Of a stretch of 8,410 nt of DNA, positions 5,671-8,410 are shown one piece after another. The position numbers were made by a program, and so were the translations under genes. Source of the DNA: CAYYHA01 sp964471535 (GTDB lineage Bacteria; Myxococcota; Myxococcia; SLRQ01); assembly GCA_964471535.1 (NCBI GenBank), contig CAYYHA010000190.1, positions 1-8,410 on the forward strand, written 5' to 3'. Each line of letters begins with the position of its first letter. Position 1 is the stretch's first letter. Below the pieces are notes generated by a model. It worked only from the letters and a program-made list of their open reading frames with translations. It ran no database searches and was not told the origin of the DNA.

Positions 5671-7035
5671 CTACTCGATCACCTGCTCCTCGACGAGCTG
5701 GGCGAGGATCCGGGACGTGTCGAGGCGGCTCATGCCGGAGAGGGCATAGATCTCCTCGTAGCTGACTTCCCCATCGATCTGAGCCAAGACGAAGCCGGCC
5801 CGGTGGTCGAGATTGAGCCAGACGATCTCGTCGGGGCTGATGCGTACGCGGGGACAGTGGTCGAGGGATCCCAGCTTCGACTCGTACATCTTGACCAGGG
5901 TGTCCTCGTTGCGGCGCAGGTACTCGCGGGCCTCGGCGTTCTCGGGATCGAGTTCGAGCACCTTCTCGATGAGTTCCAGCGACCCTGAGAAATCGGCCAG
6001 TTCGAAGAGATCGCGAGCACCCTGGAGCAGGCTCTCGATCTCCTCGGAGCGAGCCGCATCCTCTCCGGGAGCGGACGGCGCCGCGTCGGCCTCGCCCTCG
6101 GCCGAGCCCGAAGGGGAGGTGGCCGCGTCTCCGGCGGGCGGCGCCGCGGGGGCGACTGCCACCTCAGGCTCGGTGCGCGCCAAGAGATCGAGGCCAGGGG
6201 CGGGTGCGGGAGCCTCGGCCGCCGCACCCGCAGCCGTGACCGGCGCCGGCTCCACCATCCAGGTTGGCGCTCCCCAGGCATCCGCCGCCTGCGCCGCGAC
6301 CGGGCTCTCGCTTCCAGCGTTCTCCCCACTCAGGCTCGGCCAGGGATCCCGCGCCGGCGGAGGCGCACTGGAGGCTGCGTCCCACGGGTCGGTCGGGGCG
6401 GCGCGGAGGGCGGTTGCCGCCGCCTCCGGAGCACCGCGTGCGGCCTCGCTCGAGGAGAGGCCCCCTTCGTCGATCCAGGGGCTCGGGCCTTCCGTCGAGG
6501 CCCCAGCGGCCGGGTCGGTTAGCGCCGGCACGGCACCTACCTTCGGGTCTTGGGAGAATGTGCCGTCTCCACTATGCACCGCCCCAGGCGACCGAGGCAC
6601 GGCGCTGCCGCTGCCCGCCGGCAGCGGCACCGCGCCCGGGTCGCGCCCGCCCGCATTGTGTCCGGCCGGTAGCGGAACGGCCCCGCGATCCTGGTTGCCG
6701 GCAGACGCTGCGGGCCCCTCGGATCCGGGCGCATCCGCACGGGGGTCCGGCGTCGACGCGGCCGCCGGCACACCACGCCGGGGTGCATCCCGAGGTGGCA
6801 GCTCCGGCCCCTGCGCGCCGGGTCCCGGCAAGTTCGCCGCAGGGGCCGCGTTCCCGCCGGGCTTGGCGGCAACGGGCACCTCGAGGTCGGGGAAGAGGCG
6901 GGCCGCGAGGTTCCGCGCCTGCCGGTTCGCAGGGTCCACCTGCAGCGCCTCGATGAGGGCCTGGCGCGCGGCGCTGCTTCGCCCCTCGGCGTACGCAGCG
7001 ATCGCCCGCTGGAGAATGGCATCCACCTGCGACAT
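5671..7035 (-). CDS. TPR protein with long disordered linker and C-terminal PqqD-like domain, partner of the adjacent DnaK
   Basis: The product has 454 residues in four parts. Residues 4-40 form a TPR-like helix pair (ILQRAIAAYAEGRS, then ALIEALQVDPANRQA). Residues 55-328 are Pro/Ala/Gly/Ser-rich and surely disordered, with two GAVPLPAG copies (118-125, 134-141) and scattered tryptophans (187, 218, 232, 254, 259), three of them in SPW or DPW. Residues 331-385 form a second TPR-like unit (FSGSLELIEKVLELDPENAEAREYL in outline). Residues 396-454 form a compact domain (ISPDEIVWLNLD, FVLAQIDGEVSYEEI, SRILAQLVEEQVI) that resembles PqqD-like or winged-helix substrate-handling domains. No signal peptide or membrane segment is seen, so it is cytosolic. 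The start at 7035 is preferred over an upstream TTG because AGGGG lies 7 nt before it. It begins 10 bp after the dnaK stop, implying an operon and a co-chaperone or client-adaptor role, which is inference. Confidence 0.8.
   Translation of the reverse strand: MSQVDAILQRAIAAYAEGRSSAARQALIEALQVDPANRQARNLAARLFPDLEVPVAAKPGGNAAPAANLPGPGAQGPELPPRDAPRRGVPAAASTPDPRADAPGSEGPAASAGNQDRGAVPLPAGHNAGGRDPGAVPLPAGSGSAVPRSPGAVHSGDGTFSQDPKVGAVPALTDPAAGASTEGPSPWIDEGGLSSSEAARGAPEAAATALRAAPTDPWDAASSAPPPARDPWPSLSGENAGSESPVAAQAADAWGAPTWMVEPAPVTAAGAAAEAPAPAPGLDLLARTEPEVAVAPAAPPAGDAATSPSGSAEGEADAAPSAPGEDAARSEEIESLLQGARDLFELADFSGSLELIEKVLELDPENAEAREYLRRNEDTLVKMYESKLGSLDHCPRVRISPDEIVWLNLDHRAGFVLAQIDGEVSYEEIYALSGMSRLDTSRILAQLVEEQVIE
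6613..6684 (-). repeat. In-frame repeat encoding two GAVPLPAG copies in the TPR-protein linker
   Basis: Two copies of an eight-residue unit with a 16-residue period (residues 118-125 and 134-141) are followed by two partial copies, SPGAV near 149-153 and VGAVPAL near 166-172. The coding DNA is similar but not identical between copies, which points to an older duplication kept at protein level. Confidence 0.6.
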
Positions 7036-7045
7036 GCTGCCGCCC

Positions 7046-8410
<1,365 letters not shown>

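Overview
The window is GC-rich bacterial chromosome, densely packed with coding sequence on both strands. The gene content (a divergent second-type DnaK next to a TPR/linker protein, a two-domain PilZ protein, and a ResB-like protein with a C554-type tetraheme cytochrome) suggests a deltaproteobacterial or Myxococcota-like organism. That placement is inferred from gene style, not from a marker gene. No rRNA, tRNA, CRISPR array, transposase or integrase is visible, and base composition looks uniform, so this reads as ordinary vertically inherited chromosome.

Layout. (1) Bases 1-1246, minus strand: a ResB-like cytochrome c biogenesis membrane protein, cut by the left edge, lies downstream of a secreted tetraheme cytochrome c and overlaps it by 20 bp. 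(2) Bases 1247-1371: a 125-bp divergent intergenic region containing a perfect 8-bp inverted repeat. (3) Bases 1372-3688, plus strand: a tightly coupled trio of a small periplasmic protein of unknown function, coaE (dephospho-CoA kinase), and an extended-SDR/acyl-CoA-reductase-like protein with a lysine-rich N-terminal tail. Both junctions are 4-bp ATGA overlaps. (4) Bases 3604-5552, minus strand: argG (argininosuccinate synthase) followed by a two-domain PilZ protein through another ATGA overlap. The PilZ gene collides 3'-to-3' with the reductase gene, and the two coding regions overlap by 85 bp. (5) Bases 5553-5670: the 118-bp argG upstream region, with a candidate promoter, a 12-bp perfect palindrome and a tandem 10-bp direct repeat. 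(6) Bases 5671-8410, minus strand: an Hsp70/DnaK protein cut by the right edge, followed 10 bp later by a TPR protein with a disordered linker of about 270 residues and a compact C-terminal domain.

How the genes fit together. The cytochrome and the ResB-like protein form a plausible heme-protein and maturation-factor pair. CoaE supplies CoA, and its neighbour resembles enzymes that act on acyl-CoA or other thioesters, so a CoA/lipid theme is possible but unproven. ArgG is the penultimate enzyme of arginine synthesis, and its coupling to a probable c-di-GMP receptor is unexpected. The DnaK/TPR pair looks like a dedicated chaperone module rather than the housekeeping dnaK-dnaJ-grpE set: neither dnaJ nor grpE is visible, and the DnaK lacks the usual acidic tail. 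No wholly new system can be shown from this sequence. The DnaK/TPR module and the argG-PilZ coupling are the parts most worth following up.
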